From the NCBI RefSeq assembly GCF_937997535.1, contig NZ_CALKTT010000075.1:1-64000 (forward strand): a DNA stretch of 64,000 nucleotides, given 5' to 3'. Numbering within the stretch: the first letter of the stretch is position 1; each line of letters begins with the position of its first letter. Shown piece by piece: positions 61,774 to 64,000 of the stretch. A program made the position numbers and the translations under genes. The notes under the pieces are model-generated. The model was not told the origin of the DNA. It saw only the letters and a list, made by a program, of their open reading frames with translations, and did no database searches. The stretch comes from an uncultured Campylobacter sp. Its GTDB lineage: Bacteria > Campylobacterota > Campylobacteria > Campylobacterales > Campylobacteraceae.

Positions 61774-63481
61774 CAAGCTTTTCGCTCCGAGCCTAAAAGA
61801 GGCCCCTAGAGACGCGGTACTACCTAGCCACGCGCTTTTGATCCGCGCGGGATTTATCGAGCAGCTGGGCAGCGGGCTTTATAATTTTTTGCCGCTAGGA
61901 AAGATAGTGCTAGAGCGGATCTGCGCCGTCATCAGGCAGGAGATGGACGCTGCGGGCGCGCAGGAGGTCTCTTTTAGCGTCGTGACGTCCGCAGATGCGT
62001 GGAAAAAAAGCGGCCGCTACGCCAAATACGGCAAAGAGCTGTTGCGCTTCAAAGACCGCAAGGATAACGACTTCGTGCTAAGCCCAACTAACGAGGAAGC
62101 GGCGGTTTTGATGGTAGCGGATAAGATCACGAGCTACAAGCAGCTGCCGCTAAATATCTATCAGATCAATACGAAATTCCGCGACGAGGCGCGCCCTCGC
62201 TTCGGGCTTCTGCGCGGACGCGAGTTTACGATGAAGGACGCTTATAGCTTCCACGCAGACGCTGCGGATATGAAGCGCGAGTTTGAGGTGATGAGGCAGG
62301 CGTACTCGCGGATTTTTACGCGACTAGGGTTAAATTTTCGCGCGGTCGATGCGGACAGCGGCGCGATCGGCGGCAGCGGCAGCAAGGAGTTTATGGTGCT
62401 AGCGGACAACGGCGAGGACGATATCGTCGTGTGCAAGCGCTGCGACTACGCCGCAAATATCGAGGCTGCGCGCCGCGCGCCCAAAACCACGAACGCCGCC
62501 GCGCCCGAAACCGACGGCATGATGAAATTTAAAACGCCCGCGATGAAAACGATCGACGCGGTGGCGGAATTTTTTAAAGTGGATAAATTCTACACCATCA
62601 AAGCGGTGATCAAAAAAGCGCTATATGAGGATCGCAGCGAGATCGTAGCGTTTTTTATCCGCGGCTGCGACGAGCTGCAAGAGACCAAGGCGCAAAATGC
62701 CTGCGGTGCGCTTGAGCTAGTCGATGCTAGCGAAGATGAAATCGCGCGAGCTGGCTTTACGGCAGGCTTTTGCGGACCTTTCGGGCTCGGCGAGGGAGTG
62801 AAATTTTACATTGACGCCGAGCTGAAAGGAGCGCGCGAGATAATCGCGGGCGCAAACGAGCCGGATTACCACTACGTGGGCGCTAGCGTGATAAATTTTA
62901 ACGAATCGCGCTTTGCGGATCTCGCGGCCGTGGGCGCAGGCGACGCATGTCCGTGCTGCGGCGGCGAGCTTAGCATCACAAAAGGCATCGAAGTGGGCCA
63001 TATCTTTCAGCTCGGCACGCGCTATTCCGAGCCGATGGGGGCGCGATTTTTGGATGCAAACGGCAAGGCTCGTGCGTTTTACATGGGCTGCTACGGCATC
63101 GGCGCAAGCCGCCTCATAGCCGTGGCGATCGAAAGCAGCCACGATGAGCGAGGCTGCGTGTGGCCGCGCGAGCTGGCGCCTTTCGAGCTTGAGATCATTA
63201 TCTCAAATCACAAAGACGCGGCTGCGGTAGAATTTGCCGAGAAACTATATGAGCAGTGCCGTGCGCGCGGAGTTCGCGTGCTACTCGACGATCGCGCGGA
63301 GCGCTTCGGCGTGAAGATGAACGACTTCGAGCTGATGGGCTTTCCGTACGCGGTGCTCGCGGGTAAGGCCCTAACTGAGGGAAACGTCGAGTTCATCACT
63401 CGCGCAGGCCTAAAGCGGCAGAGCGTAAGCGCGGATGAAATTTTAAAGCTTATCGAGAAGAAATTAATCGAGAAAAATTAA
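61763..63481 (+). CDS. proS: Prolyl-tRNA synthetase
   Basis: A 572-residue bacterial-type class II ProRS. Motif 1 region PSHALLIRAGFIEQLGSGLYNFLPLG, motif 2 TKFRDEARPRFGLLRGREFTMKDAYSF, the editing (INS) domain (about 225-385), motif 3 CYGIGASRLIAVAIE, and the C-terminal anticodon-binding domain. It overlaps hemA by 11 bases. ATG 61763 starts with the family's MKFSKLFAPSLKEAP. Followed by a strong hairpin. No insertion is seen. Confidence 0.96.
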   Translation: MKFSKLFAPSLKEAPRDAVLPSHALLIRAGFIEQLGSGLYNFLPLGKIVLERICAVIRQEMDAAGAQEVSFSVVTSADAWKKSGRYAKYGKELLRFKDRKDNDFVLSPTNEEAAVLMVADKITSYKQLPLNIYQINTKFRDEARPRFGLLRGREFTMKDAYSFHADAADMKREFEVMRQAYSRIFTRLGLNFRAVDADSGAIGGSGSKEFMVLADNGEDDIVVCKRCDYAANIEAARRAPKTTNAAAPETDGMMKFKTPAMKTIDAVAEFFKVDKFYTIKAVIKKALYEDRSEIVAFFIRGCDELQETKAQNACGALELVDASEDEIARAGFTAGFCGPFGLGEGVKFYIDAELKGAREIIAGANEPDYHYVGASVINFNESRFADLAAVGAGDACPCCGGELSITKGIEVGHIFQLGTRYSEPMGARFLDANGKARAFYMGCYGIGASRLIAVAIESSHDERGCVWPRELAPFELEIIISNHKDAAAVEFAEKLYEQCRARGVRVLLDDRAERFGVKMNDFELMGFPYAVLAGKALTEGNVEFITRAGLKRQSVSADEILKLIEKKLIEKN

Positions 63482-63491
63482 GAAGCGCGTA

Positions 63492-63522
63492 AAAATTTAG
63501 CCCTAAATCTGGGCTAAATTTT
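63492..63522 (+). terminator. Hairpin terminator after proS
   Basis: A perfect 12-base stem (AAAATTTAGCCC/GGGCTAAATTTT) with a seven-base loop, 11 bases after the proS stop. The right arm ends in TTTT. Confidence 0.75.
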
Positions 63523-63570
63523 GCCGCTATATTTTGAAATTTGCGAGCTGATTTTGCGGCTACGGCGGAT

Positions 63571-63987
63571 TTATTTTGCTGGCTCTATCCTGATCTCTGC
63601 GTCTTTTGCGACCAAGCTCACATCGCCATCTATCACGCCTAGACGTACGATGCCCTCGTAGTAGGGCTGATAGCCGTAGTAGATGACGAAGTTATTCCAC
63701 GGAGCAAAGTACGAGATCTCGCCTTTTTTGCCATCGCGTCCTTTTGGCTCGCCGCTTACGTCAAGCGGTTTTGGCAGTTTGGCGACCTTTTCGTGTCCGG
63801 CGTAGTCGCTTAAATTTAGCGTTAGCGGTAGCTGTGCGGCAAAGCTCCTAGCCGCTGCCGTATCATCTAAGACAGCAGTGACTTCGCCGCTAGAGCTTTT
63901 TAGAACTATCTTTAAATTACGCATTTTCTCCCCAGCTACTAAATTTAGCCCTGCAAAAAGCATAAAGATGGCTAAAATTTTTCTCAT
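63571..63987 (-). CDS. Secreted cyclophilin-like fold protein
   Basis: A 138-residue protein with a signal peptide (MRKILAIFMLFAGLNLVAG) and a domain of the cyclophilin-like/DUF type: ITVLKSS-like IVLKSSSGEVTAVLDD, AAQLPLTLNLSDYAGHEKVAKLP, GEISYFAPWNNFVIYYG and IVRLGVIDGDV. The family fold resembles cyclophilin but lacks evident isomerase residues. ATG 63987 follows AAGGAAGG. It is convergent with proS. Role unknown; periplasmic or secreted. Confidence 0.78.
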   Translation of the reverse strand: MRKILAIFMLFAGLNLVAGEKMRNLKIVLKSSSGEVTAVLDDTAAARSFAAQLPLTLNLSDYAGHEKVAKLPKPLDVSGEPKGRDGKKGEISYFAPWNNFVIYYGYQPYYEGIVRLGVIDGDVSLVAKDAEIRIEPAK

Positions 63988-64000
63988 TTTTACCTTCCTT

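Overview
The window is chromosomal DNA of an epsilonproteobacterium, almost certainly a Campylobacter. It has XerH recombinase, an oorDABC 2-oxoglutarate:acceptor oxidoreductase, a desulforubrerythrin, a DUF2018 protein, the run folD-lepB-rpiB-orf-apt-dedA-pepA-ychF, and the neighbours secA/lolA, murA-moeA, ubiX-coaD-tmk and ispB-hemA-proS. The fairly high GC and the extreme density of AAATTT/GAATTC-type hexamers fit an oral species such as C. gracilis better than C. jejuni; that species guess is inference.

Layout. 1-5.8 kb: a YbhG/YbhF/YbhS-type ABC export system on the minus strand, with repeat arrays in both of its gaps. 6.2-8.6 kb: flavodoxin, a glycine-zipper lipoprotein and two Cys-rich Sel1-like secreted proteins, the first with a frameshifted start region. 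8.8-13.9 kb: oorDABC, mdh and mltG. 14.0-17.7 kb: an AsmA/YhdP-like giant protein and xerH. 17.7-22.4 kb: desulforubrerythrin, a SixA-like phosphatase, a rhomboid protease and an NlpC/P60 lipoprotein, spaced by AT-rich DNA. 22.5-29.8 kb: murA, moeA, tRNA-Gly, ubiX, coaD, an unknown gene, tmk and a membrane protein. 30.5-33.6 kb: a TonB receptor of the haemoglobin/transferrin class between diverged direct repeats. 34.5-41.5 kb: the eight-gene folD-to-ychF operon. 42.3-49.5 kb: a LolC/E-type permease, secA, lolA, a LMW phosphatase, fxsA and hemC. 49.5-53.3 kb: unknown genes, one broken by a TAG stop, and rarA. 54.0-58.0 kb: metY-Rrf2-cysK and a HAD phosphatase. 59.0-64.0 kb: DUF2018, ispB, hemA, proS and a secreted cyclophilin-like protein.

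The most striking feature is a dispersed sequence family built on the hexamer RAATTY (AAATTT, GAATTT, AAATTC, GAATTC). It recurs about every 20-45 bases in intergenic arrays and also inside otherwise ordinary genes. There it forms in-frame, Asn/Ser/Gly/Lys/Phe-rich insertions of 35 to over 180 residues in surface loops or at C-termini: the ABC permease, the ABC ATPase linker, SixA, RpiB (twice), the LMW phosphatase, an unknown protein (twice), a HAD phosphatase, IspB and HemA. RAATTY is the sequence methylated by CtsM in C. jejuni that marks DNA as acceptable for natural transformation. The arrays may therefore be self-spreading uptake or self-recognition sequence that has invaded genes, comparable in behaviour to Rickettsia palindromic elements.

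Metabolically the window serves 2-oxoglutarate oxidation with flavodoxin as a likely acceptor, malate oxidation, haem synthesis (hemA, hemC), isoprenoid quinone synthesis (ispB, ubiX), sulfur amino acid assimilation, and envelope building (murA, mltG, lolA, LolC/E, lepB, secA).
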